Made by a program: the position numbers and the translations under genes. This document shows, piece by piece, positions 22,429 to 32,034 of a DNA stretch of 64,000 bases. The stretch's first letter is position 1, and each line of letters begins with the position of its first letter. Source of the stretch: Phycisphaerales bacterium (lineage in GTDB: Bacteria > Planctomycetota > Phycisphaerae > UBA1845 > UTPLA1); NCBI GenBank assembly GCA_020639075.1, contig JACKHI010000001.1:930001-994000 (forward strand). The letters are read 5' to 3'. Under the pieces are notes generated by a model. The model was not told the DNA's origin and did not search any database. It was given only the letters and a program-made list of their open reading frames with translations.

Positions 22429-23724
22429 TCACCCGCCACTCGCCCAGGGCAATAGATCCACCGCCGTGGCGACCAGTGCGACTGCGACCAGAACAATTCG
22501 CGTTGCTCGGTGGTATCGCGAGGCGCCAATTCGCTGCAAGCCTGCGCCTGCGACGATCGCGGCGCAGATCCCCAGAACAGGGAAAAACGGGATCGCAGGC
22601 GTCACCACGCGTAGGGCCGCGTCGCCAAGCAACTCGACCGGTGACGTCCGCCACCACAACATCGCGATGCCCGCCCCGCCGAGTATCGTCGGCGCCGTCC
22701 ATCGTTCTCGCCGCGCAAGAACTCTACACGAGGCGACGAATGCGATTCCCAGGACGCCGGCAAGGCAGATAACAAGAAACCCGACGCGATTCTGCGATTC
22801 GATAGACACCTGCTGATGCAAAAGAACCGCCGATAGTAGCCGCCGAAGTTGGTGGTGAATGTTCTCGCTCCGCGTCAGCCACAATAGTCCACCACAGAGC
22901 ATGACCATCGAGCCGACCGCACGCAGATGCCGACTGTCGCTTGTCGTTGGTGACGCAATTGCGACGGCCGCCAGAGTCAGGATTGACCATCCCAGATACG
23001 GAACACGGCTCGCGACGCCGATGGCTTCCGGCAATCGATCGATCTTTGAAAGCCACCCCATCCGATCGAGGCCGGCCAATGGCTGCGTGATGGCGACATC
23101 CGCCATTGCCAAGGGAGTGACACACAGCAAACCGACAATCCCGGCGGTACCGACGCAAACGATCCAGACGACGAAGATGCGAATTCGAATTCGTTTCGTC
23201 GAATTCAATACACCATTGCCTGGATGCGGACCGGCAGTCACCATTGAGACGGCCAATAGCACGCCTGCGAAAACGACCGCTCCCCACACCGCACCTGTCG
23301 CCCAACCCACGGCTGCCCCCGAGACGATCGCACCAATCCACGAAGATAATCGCCCCCCGGTGAGGGCCACTTGGCCGGCAACCAAGCACCACGGCGTCCA
23401 GATCCAACGGCCGCCCAGCGTCTCGGCGCCGATCAAGGTTCGGCTTGCAGGGTGCAGCAATACGAGACTTGAAGCCATCACGGCAAACGTCGTCGACAAC
23501 CCAAGGCGCCGCGCCAGCACATAGGTGCCCATGTTCAAGATCAAACATCCGACGACGGCTTCCATCGACAGTGCCGTCGCGAATCCGGCCGCCGAACATA
23601 TTGCCCCCGCCGTTAACAAACCCGCCACATTCATGGGAATTGAGCGATCCAAGGCGGCGCGAAGCGTCCCCCGCGACACACTCGCCGAATCGGGCATCCC
23701 CAATGTTGCCGTCATCGTTGTCAT
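22429..23724 (-). CDS. Polytopic membrane protein of unknown function
   Basis: Protein of 431 aa with about 9-11 hydrophobic segments (for example LLTAGAICSAAGFATAL, IFVVWIVCVGTAGIVGLL, VGFLVICLAGVLGIAF, IVLVAVALVATAVDLLP) and few charged loops. I do not recognise the family; the shape resembles integral-membrane glycosyltransferases or O-antigen polymerase-like proteins, but no signature is visible. Start ATG overlaps the DUF2723 stop by four bases, with GGAGGGG five bases upstream, so the two are translationally coupled and probably act together in glycan assembly. The hairpin at 22276-22358 follows. Confidence 0.8.
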   Translation of the reverse strand: MTTMTATLGMPDSASVSRGTLRAALDRSIPMNVAGLLTAGAICSAAGFATALSMEAVVGCLILNMGTYVLARRLGLSTTFAVMASSLVLLHPASRTLIGAETLGGRWIWTPWCLVAGQVALTGGRLSSWIGAIVSGAAVGWATGAVWGAVVFAGVLLAVSMVTAGPHPGNGVLNSTKRIRIRIFVVWIVCVGTAGIVGLLCVTPLAMADVAITQPLAGLDRMGWLSKIDRLPEAIGVASRVPYLGWSILTLAAVAIASPTTSDSRHLRAVGSMVMLCGGLLWLTRSENIHHQLRRLLSAVLLHQQVSIESQNRVGFLVICLAGVLGIAFVASCRVLARRERWTAPTILGGAGIAMLWWRTSPVELLGDAALRVVTPAIPFFPVLGICAAIVAGAGLQRIGASRYHRATRIVLVAVALVATAVDLLPWASGG

Positions 23725-25937
23725 TGGGTCCCCTCCACGATTGCGTCATCCATGTGACTCCCCGCTTGCTCGGGATTCGTAAGCTTCGCCTGATTTTCCG
23801 ACAGCTGTGCCGCCAGGGCCGCGATGATCTGTGGCTGATCGGGCTGGATCCGTAATGATTCGTACCACCAGTAGACCGCTTCCATTGGACGACCCAATCG
23901 CTCTTTCATCAGGAATCCCAACTCCCCGAATGGCCGGAAGTCCCCCGGCGTCGCTCGCGTCAAATCCTCGAAGACAGACGCGGCCCAGTCGTACTTACCC
24001 AAGCTCTTGAAAATGCGGGCGAGGTTCCACCTTGCCGGGGCATAGGTCCAATCCATCTTTGCAGCATCCTCATAGATCCCGATCGCCCGATCGAGACAGT
24101 CGGCCTCCGCAAGCGCGCTGGCAACATTGTTGTGGATCTCTCGCATCCCCCATCCATATTCCAGCACCCGATCAAACTCCGCCTTCGCGCTCTCGATATC
24201 GCCGGCCTCCGTCGCGCGGATACCGCGAGCGTGGTAGTAATCGGCGACGATATTCATCGCGGCATGGTCAATCGGCGCGGGCATTCCATCGACATTGCGA
24301 TATCGGATTCGACGCCACGCCTCGTCGCCATCGTACTCATAGCCCTTCGGAAGCAGGTGATAGACGACGCCGGACAGGACAACCGTGGCGTCGGGCAGCG
24401 GTGAGGGTTTTTTCGTCGTGAAATACACCGGTCGCTTGCTCGTGCCGATGATCCAGGATTCGATCGCTTCGCGTTGTTCCCGAGTCCGCGGTTTTCCGGG
24501 GTTGTTTGGCATGTCCCGATAGAGATCGAGTTCGATGTAACCGTATTTGTCAGCAATCCGAACGTCGGGACGAATGCCATCGACGTGCACCAGATAGATC
24601 AGCGGAAACGTGTTGTGATCGCCAGACGGAAATACCAGGGCATTGGGCAGCATGCAGTCTAGCATGCTCTGCGCGTGGTCGTAGGCATACCAATAGTGCC
24701 GCATGTTGTTCTCGCGCCCGTGAGTCACAATTGGCACAGCCAACGCGACCATGGTCGCGATCACCGACGCAAGCCGGCTGCGCACAACCGATCGCGGCCG
24801 TTTGGAACCGCGCCGGCTCAACATCCCGCTCGCGGCACTGATCCAAGAGAGCCCCGCCGCCATTGGAATCGCCAAGGCCAAAGCCAACGGTGTCAGAAAT
24901 ACCTTACAGACGAATTCACTTTGCCGGCTTGGCTCGATCCACGTCGCAAATAAGAAGACAGGCCCTGTACACAACGCACTTGTCACCGCCAGCCACATCC
25001 ACTTCCGATAGCCGCGGCGTCGCCATAACCATGCCATCCCCAAAACGACAACGGCCATGCCGAACGGCGTCGTATCACGAACCATCCAGCGCGCCATGTA
25101 GAATTGCTCACTCGCCTCCTGCGCGAGCGACTCCTTGCGTACCACCTCGATCGGCGAATCGCTCTTGTACTGCCCGCGCGACACGTGCTCCCAGACTGCC
25201 GCCAATGTCGTCGTTTCACCCCAGTTAACAGGCGTATGCCGGCGCGCCGCGAACAGCATGTAGCCGTAAGGCAGGAGTCCAAAGCACAATGCGATCGTGC
25301 AACGGACGGCCAGATCGAACCGGTAGATCAGGGTCGGCACCATCCAGATTGCCCAGAAGACCAATCCCAGCGCCGCAAAGCCGATCGTGTGGTGATTCGA
25401 CATCCCCAGGCCGAATACAAGGGCACAGATTATCAACCAGCGATCCGTTCGCTCCTTGAGCCAGCGTACGGTCAACCAAACCATGATCGACACGATCAAT
25501 AGGTTGAGGGTATACACCTCGGCAATCACGCTTTGCGACCAGACCGTGGCCCCGAGCCCCATCAACGTTGCGGCGAGACCGGCAGGCCAGCGTCGGAATC
25601 CCATGCGCATCAACGCGCCGGCCATGACCTGGACGCAGGCCGCCATACATATGGCACTGAACAGATTGGCCCGCCAAGCGACATTGCCGATCGGAAATAA
25701 ATTCACCCATATTCCGCAGAGAATCGTCCACAATGGATATCCCGGCGGGTGCGGAACGCCGAAATAATACGCAGCCGTGATCAGTTCGCCCGCATCCTCC
25801 CCGGTCACCGTCGGCGCAAGGGTGAACACAAAGACCACAAGGGCGATCAAACCGGGCCAGAGACCCAAGACGTGCGATCGCCACGGCATCGCGCTAGGAT
25901 TGGATTGGCGCTTGCGAAAGTGAAACTTGTCGCGCAT
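23721..25937 (-). CDS. DUF2723-type membrane glycosyltransferase with C-terminal TPRs
   Basis: Protein of 738 aa. Residues about 20-400 form a multi-pass membrane part of the DUF2723 family, related to GT-C protein O-mannosyltransferases. The diagnostic first loop is LAPTVTGEDAGELITAAYYFGVPHPPGYPLW, with acidic residues likely to be catalytic, followed by QSVIAEVYTLN and GLGMSNHHT. A soluble domain follows (YLVHVDGIRPDV and other), and the C-terminal 170 residues contain about three to four TPR-like repeats (HARGIRATEAGDIESAKAEFDRVLEYG). It would use a lipid-linked sugar at the outer face of the membrane. First gene of a minus-strand group with the membrane protein and GT2. Start at 25937 is uncertain: there is no strong ribosome site, and an ATG at 25889 is possible. 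Confidence 0.87.
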   Translation of the reverse strand: MRDKFHFRKRQSNPSAMPWRSHVLGLWPGLIALVVFVFTLAPTVTGEDAGELITAAYYFGVPHPPGYPLWTILCGIWVNLFPIGNVAWRANLFSAICMAACVQVMAGALMRMGFRRWPAGLAATLMGLGATVWSQSVIAEVYTLNLLIVSIMVWLTVRWLKERTDRWLIICALVFGLGMSNHHTIGFAALGLVFWAIWMVPTLIYRFDLAVRCTIALCFGLLPYGYMLFAARRHTPVNWGETTTLAAVWEHVSRGQYKSDSPIEVVRKESLAQEASEQFYMARWMVRDTTPFGMAVVVLGMAWLWRRRGYRKWMWLAVTSALCTGPVFLFATWIEPSRQSEFVCKVFLTPLALALAIPMAAGLSWISAASGMLSRRGSKRPRSVVRSRLASVIATMVALAVPIVTHGRENNMRHYWYAYDHAQSMLDCMLPNALVFPSGDHNTFPLIYLVHVDGIRPDVRIADKYGYIELDLYRDMPNNPGKPRTREQREAIESWIIGTSKRPVYFTTKKPSPLPDATVVLSGVVYHLLPKGYEYDGDEAWRRIRYRNVDGMPAPIDHAAMNIVADYYHARGIRATEAGDIESAKAEFDRVLEYGWGMREIHNNVASALAEADCLDRAIGIYEDAAKMDWTYAPARWNLARIFKSLGKYDWAASVFEDLTRATPGDFRPFGELGFLMKERLGRPMEAVYWWYESLRIQPDQPQIIAALAAQLSENQAKLTNPEQAGSHMDDAIVEGTQ

Positions 25938-26768
25938 CGAACACCACCAATGCGATCCGGATTGCCGTGAGTGGCAACGCAGATCCCATCATGCGGTTCG
26001 AATGGCTTGCGGATTAGGGTCCTTGAGAAAGATACCTGTTCGAAACGACAAAGGCAAACGAATCGTCAAAATAAAACTCATGGCGTTTCAATCACCGCGA
26101 CACAAGGACCAATACTCGACGCAAGACATCGAAATCGCGCGAAGAGATTTGTGCAAGTCGGTGTCGAATCGAGACGGTTCCAGTCGAAATAAAATCGAGG
26201 GGGCGGTCGCATCAGAGCCTGGGCAGCATGGGTGTACTTCGTCAGACCCTAAACCGACAAGTCCATCCAAACCACTGCAATAGGCTCACCACGAGCTTCC
26301 GCCCCCTCCTATTTTGGCTATTCACTTGTAGATTCTTGCCCGGTGTTCCGGCTACCCCCCGTCCATCAGTTATATCGTCAGCCAAGCGACCGGGTAAATT
26401 CGATAGGTGTTTTTTTCTTGTACAGCCGTCGACGACAGTCGGTTCGCATGCGCTGCACCTTGCAGACACCGAAACCAATAACGACAAAATTATTGCTGGC
26501 GTTTCCTTGAATCGCGCGCATTCGTGTTGTATGTTTACTCTTGCTCGGACCCTAAACCAGCAACAACATCCAATCTTCAATCTCAATTGAAGATCCGATT
26601 CGTCGACAGTTATCGTTGTGCTCTCCTACGCACAGGTAACTCGTCACGAATCTGCGAGGTCGTGCGCGCCTGCGGGCGACTAGCGCAGCGCAGTCGGGAA
26701 GTGTGCGCCCAGTGGCCGAAGACCAAATGCGAATCGCTGCAGGAACCGCTTCATACGGAACCGAATAC
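25938..26768. other. Long divergent intergenic region
   Basis: About 830 bases between the DUF2723 gene (minus) and the flippase-like gene (plus). Small open frames lack ribosome sites and familiar motifs. The phrase GACCCTAAACC occurs twice (near 26247 and 26549). It is more AT-rich than its surroundings and presumably holds both promoters; I could not assign boxes. Confidence 0.4.
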
Positions 26769-27854
26769 ATGGCCCGTCAAATGACAAATCCCTCTGTCGA
26801 CCCTCGGATTTTCAGCGTAGGTCCCAAGCGCTACCCCACGACTCAATCCACGTCGACGGTTCGTTTTTTGCGGCCCGTAATGATAATCGTCCTACGCATC
26901 GCAATTACTGGCGCTGTTGTGGGATGGATTGTCTGGAAGGTCTTCTGGGATCAAAGCCCCGTCCGACACAACGACAACGACGCCGCCGTGACGACATTGA
27001 TCCTAAGAGCTAACCACTTATGGCTTCTTGCATGCGTCGGGGCGTTGGCACTGCACGCCCTGCTGATGGTCATTCGTTGGAACCTCGCACTTGCGACGTT
27101 GGGGGTCAAGCCAGACCACCGTTGGGCCACCATCACTTGGGCTCGGAGCCAAGTCGTCAGTCTATTGCCGACCAACCAGCTCGGAGCCGATGCCTATCGC
27201 GCCCGCTGCATCCACAAGAGAATCTCAGGCATTCTGGCGCCGCTTGCAGTGGTCATCCTCGAAAGATCCGTTGGCATCATCGCGTTGATCACCTTAGCCG
27301 CCATCGCAGCGCCTCTCTCCGGGTACTTGGGAACCGTCAACATATCTTTCGACGGCGTCGCGACTGCGGTTCTTGGTGTTTTCGCCGGCATCGTATGCTT
27401 CGGTCTTATTGCCGGCCCCATCAACCGACGCTGGCGTCTGTCGCATCGGTTCGCACGGCTGGCCTCACTCTATGCGCAAGATTCTGCTCAACAGCGCCTC
27501 GTCGCCCTTGCGTTCTTCGTCTCAATTGCTGCACATGCCGTGCTTTCGACGTCGCATTGGTGTGTCGATCGAGCTCTGAATCTGGGCACACCCGTATCGT
27601 GTTATCTGCTCGCCATCCCATTAACCGGAATCGCCTGCCTCGTGCCTGTGCACATCGCCGGCATCGGGGTCTCTGAGGCGTCACTCTTCTATCTACTCGG
27701 GGCAATGGCTGGTCGAACGATGACTGAAGTGGTCGCACTTAGCGTTCTGGCGCGCTTAGGTAGTCTCGTCATGGTCTCACTTTATTCCCTTGCATACCTC
27801 GTATCATCGAGGCCGAAGGTGCACGTCAATGCGGATTCTCCATCTACTTTATGA
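26769..27854 (+). CDS. Flippase-like membrane protein (LPG-synthase TM / UPF0104 type)
   Basis: Protein of about 361 aa with seven to eight hydrophobic segments. Typical features of the lysylphosphatidylglycerol-synthase transmembrane family are visible: HALLMVIRWNLALATLGV, a QVVSLLPTNQLGADAYRA loop (the family usually has a PGRxGE/GDxxR-like motif here), LERSVGIIALI and a late PVHIAGIGVSEASLFYLL segment. Members act in lipid or glycolipid translocation, or are of unknown function. The start is unsure: ATG 26769 is chosen, with GTG 26703 and ATG 26781 as alternatives and no clear ribosome site. The 3' end overlaps the GT4 start by 26 bases, which links the two genes in one transcript. Confidence 0.8.
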   Translation: MARQMTNPSVDPRIFSVGPKRYPTTQSTSTVRFLRPVMIIVLRIAITGAVVGWIVWKVFWDQSPVRHNDNDAAVTTLILRANHLWLLACVGALALHALLMVIRWNLALATLGVKPDHRWATITWARSQVVSLLPTNQLGADAYRARCIHKRISGILAPLAVVILERSVGIIALITLAAIAAPLSGYLGTVNISFDGVATAVLGVFAGIVCFGLIAGPINRRWRLSHRFARLASLYAQDSAQQRLVALAFFVSIAAHAVLSTSHWCVDRALNLGTPVSCYLLAIPLTGIACLVPVHIAGIGVSEASLFYLLGAMAGRTMTEVVALSVLARLGSLVMVSLYSLAYLVSSRPKVHVNADSPSTL

Positions 27855-29016
27855 TGACGTTGAGAACCCTTGGGTCGGCGGAGGCGGCGCGATTCGCGTT
27901 CGGGAACTTTACACGCGTCTGGCCACCTGGGGGCACGAGTGCACAGTCCTATGCGGACGGTACCCGGGTGCCAACGACGGGCGCAAAGAAGGTATTCATT
28001 ACTTATACCGCGGCAGCGACGTATCCATCAGAAGATCTGTCGCAACACATTGGATCGCAGCCAACACCTACGTGCTCCGTCATCACAGAGAATTCGATGT
28101 CCTGGTCGAGGATTTTACCTCGTTTGCGCCAATCTTCAGCACGCTGTTGGCACGCACCCCCGCCCTACTCCAGGTGCAGATCTTCTCCTCCAAAGCTCTG
28201 CTCCGCCGATTCGGAGTCCTCGCGCCGATCTTCCGACTTAGCCAGAAACGCTACCCGACACTCCATCGACACGCTGTATACCTGACGCCGCAACTGGCGG
28301 CCCGCTGGCCATACTCGCGACAACAACAACGATTCCACATCGGGATGGGGATTCCTGAGCGCTTCCTGACCTCTAGCACCGCGCGAAAGAGCTACATCCT
28401 CTATCTCGGACGACTCAGCTACCTCGCTAAAGGTCTGGATGTTCTCGCTGACGCGAGCCCTCATATCTTTGATATGTTCCCCGAAATGAGGCTCGTGATC
28501 GCCGGAAAGGGACCAGATGAGGCCGAAGTGCGCAGTCGCTTCGCTCCGTTGCTGGGGCGATACCCCGATCGGATTTCCTTTCCGGGATTCGTGAGCGGAT
28601 TCCAGAAGGAACAGCTTCTTGCGAATTGCGACGCCCTGGTTATGCCGTCCCGAGAAGAGGGAGAGGGACTGTGCGTAACAGAGGCAGCGGCATTCGGAAA
28701 ACCGACGATCGCAAGTGATATCCAGGAACTCAAGTATGTTGGCGAGAACGGGATCGGGATAAACACCGCCACGAATGACTCCGCCGCCTTCGCACTGGCC
28801 GTGCAGGGGTTGCTTTCGACCGGCGGTCTCTATGACTCGATGTCCACGCGCGCCCGGCAATGGGCGGCCCAGCGAACATGGAATCACCAGGCTCGCCAAT
28901 TCGAATCGGCGCTTCAGACCACTGTCGTCAGTCTCGCGGGATCGGGCCACCAGCGATGCCTGCCAGAACGAGATTCCGGCTCATCGTCGCGAATTGCGTT
29001 GAAAGGAGAACGATGA
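27829..29016 (+). CDS. Glycosyltransferase family 4
   Basis: Protein of 395 aa with the GT-B fold. The N-terminal MRILHLLYDDVENPWVGGGGAIRVRELYTRLATWGHE has the glycine-rich acceptor loop. The C-terminal domain has ILYLGRLSYLAKGLDVLADA, LVIAGKGPDE and MPSREEGEGLCVTEAAAFGKPTIAS, the E-x7-E donor-binding region. It would transfer a sugar from a nucleotide donor to a growing glycan in the cytoplasm. Start ATG 27829 opens the usual first strand; the frame runs back to 27790. It overlaps the flippase gene before it, and its TGA overlaps the methyltransferase ATG after it (ATGA), so this is a compact glycan operon. Confidence 0.9.
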   Translation: MRILHLLYDDVENPWVGGGGAIRVRELYTRLATWGHECTVLCGRYPGANDGRKEGIHYLYRGSDVSIRRSVATHWIAANTYVLRHHREFDVLVEDFTSFAPIFSTLLARTPALLQVQIFSSKALLRRFGVLAPIFRLSQKRYPTLHRHAVYLTPQLAARWPYSRQQQRFHIGMGIPERFLTSSTARKSYILYLGRLSYLAKGLDVLADASPHIFDMFPEMRLVIAGKGPDEAEVRSRFAPLLGRYPDRISFPGFVSGFQKEQLLANCDALVMPSREEGEGLCVTEAAAFGKPTIASDIQELKYVGENGIGINTATNDSAAFALAVQGLLSTGGLYDSMSTRARQWAAQRTWNHQARQFESALQTTVVSLAGSGHQRCLPERDSGSSSRIALKGER

Positions 29017-29834
29017 CAACACTCCTTTCCAAGATTCTCAGGCATGCCCGCAGAAAGTTCGATCTCGCGCGGTTGAAGCCGCGCATCTGGCGACTTTCTG
29101 GAGGACGAGTCATGATCGGGCCATTTGCGGGAATGCGATTTGTCTATTCCTCTCATCACTCCGAGTGGTGCCCGAAAGTGCTCGGGACCTATGAAATCGA
29201 ATTGGCCGGTGTCGTCGAGGAGATTTGCACGCGACAGTATTCTCGCGTTATCAACATCGGTGCCGGAGAGGGATACTACAGCGTCGGTATCGCCATGAAG
29301 TGCCCCCGGACCAAAGTGACGAGCTTTGAGTCGAGCCCGATTTGTCGCCACTTACTCAATCAACTGGCAAGCAAGAACAGCGTCGACTCGCGCATCGAAT
29401 CTCTCGGGAAATGCACGGCACGTCGCCTGTACGATATTCTTCGACAACAGCCATCGAATTCCACACTACTGATCGTGGACGTGGAAGGCCAAGAACTTGA
29501 GCTTCTGGCTCCGTTGAGTATTCCAAATCTACTTGGCATCGACATACTCGTGGAGTCGCACGACTGTCTGCGACCGGGTTGCGCCCAGGAATTACGCGCT
29601 CGCTTCCATCAATCGCACCGAATTCACGAGATCGCCTCGCGAGAACGTACAACTGCCGATTTACCGGCCGAAGCGGATTCAGCGCTCACCCGCATCGAGT
29701 CAGTTGCCGTGATGTCCGAACAACGACCGGGCACGATGGTATGGCTCTGGATGCAGTCGAATCGAAGCGGTTTAGGAAACCAGAACGAGATCCCGCACGT
29801 ATCCGACGGTCAGATGATGTCGAACATCCGCTGA
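29013..29834 (+). CDS. FkbM-family SAM-dependent methyltransferase (first copy)
   Basis: Protein of 273 aa. ATG 29013 overlaps the GT4 stop and has AAAGGAG in front. The Rossmann core is seen as YSRVINIGAGEGYYSVGIA (motif I) and KVTSFESSPICRHLL (acidic end of strand 2). The FkbM-type STLLIVDVEGQELELL segment carries the conserved D-x-E-G. Members O-methylate sugars or other small groups, and their presence in a glycan operon suggests capping or decoration of the polysaccharide. It lacks the N-terminal region seen in the second copy and shares little sequence with it beyond the core motifs, so the pair is not a recent duplication. Confidence 0.82.
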   Translation: MTTLLSKILRHARRKFDLARLKPRIWRLSGGRVMIGPFAGMRFVYSSHHSEWCPKVLGTYEIELAGVVEEICTRQYSRVINIGAGEGYYSVGIAMKCPRTKVTSFESSPICRHLLNQLASKNSVDSRIESLGKCTARRLYDILRQQPSNSTLLIVDVEGQELELLAPLSIPNLLGIDILVESHDCLRPGCAQELRARFHQSHRIHEIASRERTTADLPAEADSALTRIESVAVMSEQRPGTMVWLWMQSNRSGLGNQNEIPHVSDGQMMSNIR

Positions 29835-29962
29835 CTCGATGATCGTCATCGAGTCGCGACTCGACTTCGCACGACGCCACTTTGGCACCCGCAGTGCGAG
29901 TTCGCGTTTCTACCGGGACGATGGTGCGTATTTACGAAGAACCTACTTCTGGAGCATCGGTG

Positions 29963-30874
29963 ATGAAACCACCCATTCCGAAGCGACTACTACGGTCCAT
30001 CATGCAGACCATACCCCGTACAACGACGTCGTTCAATATCGGCAAAGTCCTCACACGAACGATCCTTCGCCCCGAGAATCGGCCGACGCCGGTCGATTGC
30101 CGCTTGCACGGCTCGTTGCCCATGACAATGGACATCGCCGAGTTTGCGAGCAATGATCTGTATTGCTTGGGCCGGTGTTTCGAGCCGGCCACACTGCGAT
30201 TGTGGGATGCGCTGGCCGCTCAGGCAACGACAATTATCGACCTCGGAAGCCACGTCGGCACCTTTGCCGTATCCGCAGCGTCGGCCAATCCCGGCGCGCG
30301 AGTGATCGCCGTCGAGGCGTGCCGCAAGAACCTCGTATTCCTGCGCAGAAACGCCGACGCCATACCCAATATCGAGGTGTGTCCAATCGCGATCGCAACG
30401 GTATCGGGGATTGTGCCGTTCGAGGAGGACTACTACTCTGGAGGCGGGGTCGTAATCGCCACAGAAAAGGGCATCCCTAACGAGAAAACTGTCGACTTCG
30501 CGCAGCAGCAACGGTATCTGGTGAAGGGACTTTCGCTCCACGACTTTTGCGTGGAAACGAATCTGCTCCGGATCGATTTGATGAAAATGGATCTAGAGGG
30601 TCTTGAGCACGAACTGTTAACTGGGCAATCCGATTTCTGGTCGCTGTACGCGCCCCAGCACCTGGTCGTGGAAATCCGTGAATCTCGACCCGCGGTTGGC
30701 GGCGTGACCGACGTCTTCGAAACAATGCGCCAGCGCGGATACTCGTGGAGTCGAATCGAGCATCTATTGACGCTGCCACGACTTAGAAGATGGGGATTGG
30801 CGAATTGGCATTTCTGGCGGGATAGCGCGTCGCAGCCCGTGAAAAGGCCGTTCGGCGATCTGGGGAAGACGTGA
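29963..30874 (+). CDS. FkbM-family SAM-dependent methyltransferase (second copy)
   Basis: Protein of 303 aa from ATG 29963, with GGAG eight bases upstream; the frame is open back to 29882. Motif I is TTIIDLGSHVGTFAVSAAS, followed by ARVIAVEACRKNLVFLRRN. The FkbM signature LMKMDLEGLEHELL carries the expected D-x-E-G. It lies 128 bases after the first FkbM gene on the same strand and is probably the last gene of the glycan operon that begins with the flippase-like protein. The substrate is unknown; a glycan hydroxyl is likely from context. Confidence 0.85.
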   Translation: MKPPIPKRLLRSIMQTIPRTTTSFNIGKVLTRTILRPENRPTPVDCRLHGSLPMTMDIAEFASNDLYCLGRCFEPATLRLWDALAAQATTIIDLGSHVGTFAVSAASANPGARVIAVEACRKNLVFLRRNADAIPNIEVCPIAIATVSGIVPFEEDYYSGGGVVIATEKGIPNEKTVDFAQQQRYLVKGLSLHDFCVETNLLRIDLMKMDLEGLEHELLTGQSDFWSLYAPQHLVVEIRESRPAVGGVTDVFETMRQRGYSWSRIEHLLTLPRLRRWGLANWHFWRDSASQPVKRPFGDLGKT

Positions 30875-31187
30875 CGCGAATGGGCTGTCGAATGCTGCGC
30901 ATGGAGGCCAGCGCATGGGGATACGTAAGCGGAAACAAGTCCGACAGGATGATCAGTGGGGGCGACATCGGCTTTGAAGCGGGCCCGCGTTCATCCGCCC
31001 TACGATCGAGCAGGGTTTCGTTATTCGGCCAACGCCAATTTTCACGATTCCTCTGCCGAGTCTCGGTCCCTTCACGGCCCCTCGTCAATGAGTCCTTGAA
31101 GTCAAGCGCATTCTTTGGGATGTCGGGCCTGAGCGAATTTGTTGAATCTACCCAGTGGTGTGATTTGTGCGGTTTGCAAGCGCTATC
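30875..31187. other. Gene-free spacer before the toxin-antitoxin region
   Basis: No supported gene. The last part (from about 31113) is related to 31960-32040, which is the left end of the tandem duplication that contains the toxin-antitoxin genes. Confidence 0.4.
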
Positions 31188-31517
31188 TTACGTCTGCTCG
31201 TCACCTGCCGCATCAAGTCGATCCCGCAGCCGGTTTATCAGGTCCATGCGTTCGTGAAACACCGCGAGAATCAGTGGCACTGCGTTTTCACGACGAATGA
31301 GGAAGACATAATGGTGCTCGCATCGAGAGAAGAGAAGATCGGCCCGATGTTCCAGAACCAACCGAGCCTGAACATCACCGCGGCCAATGGCTTTGAAGTG
31401 TTTTTCGAGAAGGGCCTCGTAATGTCGGGCCTGTTCGATTCCCCATGTGTCGATCGTATAACGAGCGATTCCCAACAAGTCATCATCGGCTGCCGCTGTG
31501 AGCTCGTAGTCAGCCAT
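31188..31517 (-). CDS. ParE/RelE-family toxin, copy 1
   Basis: Protein of 109 aa with the ParE-like pattern: AADDDLLGIARYTIDTWGIEQARHY helices, then strands RLVLEHRADLLFSRCEHHYVFLIRREN and a terminal ILAVFHERMDLINRLRDRL. ParE toxins poison DNA gyrase and RelE relatives cut mRNA; which applies here cannot be told. ATG 31517 overlaps the antitoxin stop (31510-31512), the normal antitoxin-first arrangement. The frame runs open further upstream, but that is antitoxin sequence in another phase. It differs from copy 2 at six positions, four of them clustered in the DVQARLVLEHRADLLF to HYVFLI region and two at the C-terminus. Confidence 0.88.
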   Translation of the reverse strand: MADYELTAAADDDLLGIARYTIDTWGIEQARHYEALLEKHFKAIGRGDVQARLVLEHRADLLFSRCEHHYVFLIRRENAVPLILAVFHERMDLINRLRDRLDAAGDEQT

Positions 31518-31764
31518 CTCGTTTGTAGACTTCCTGGAAAATCTCCCCGACAGTTCGGCGGCTGACAGCTCCAGTTCGGGCTGCCTGAATTCGTTCGTCC
31601 AGAATGGATTCGAGTTCGGCCAGATCGCGGTCGGCGGCCTCACTGCCGTGAACGCCGAGTGTGCTTTCGAGCACGAATTCCTTGATGGATTTGCCCTGGA
31701 GTGCCGCCAGTGCTTTTAGCTTCTGGTGTTCTTCGGGGGTAACGTCGATCGAAATCCGGCTCAT
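31510..31764 (-). CDS. Antitoxin, ribbon-helix-helix type, copy 1
   Basis: Protein of 84 aa. The N-terminus MSRISIDVTPEEHQKLKALAALQGKSIKEFVLEST is a ribbon-helix-helix DNA-binding fold of the CopG/ParD kind. The acidic C-terminal half would wrap the toxin. The protein should repress its own operon; the palindrome at 31818-31834 covers the predicted -35 box. Its amino-acid sequence is identical to copy 2 although the DNA differs at a few silent positions, which implies selection or gene conversion. Confidence 0.88.
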   Translation of the reverse strand: MSRISIDVTPEEHQKLKALAALQGKSIKEFVLESTLGVHGSEAADRDLAELESILDERIQAARTGAVSRRTVGEIFQEVYKRDG

Positions 31765-31800
31765 GGCAAGGCTCCCTTTGGCGGACTCTTTGATCTAGGA

Positions 31801-31834
31801 ATCCTACCCTCAAAAGCACATTTTGTCAAAATGT
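31801..31834 (-). promoter_or_regulatory. Toxin-antitoxin promoter with overlapping operator, copy 1
   Basis: Minus strand: -35 TTGACA (31824-31829), 17-bp spacer, -10 TAGGAT (31801-31806). The -35 lies inside ACATTTTG-T-CAAAATGT (31818-31834), an 8-bp-arm palindrome suited to a dimeric ribbon-helix-helix repressor. Confidence 0.7.
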
Positions 31835-32034
31835 TCATTTGTGGGAATACGGGCGTACGGTGTCTTTATTCAGCCGAGACCAACCTTCGCGAGCCCTTTA
31901 CCGAGTCTCGAGATTGTCCACAGCATTCTCGCTGATGGAGCTTCGAAATCGAATGCGTGTTTTCCGATGTCGGGCCAGAGTGAAATTGTTCAATCCGCCC
32001 ATTGGTGTGCTTTGTTCGGCTTGCAGGCATCAAC

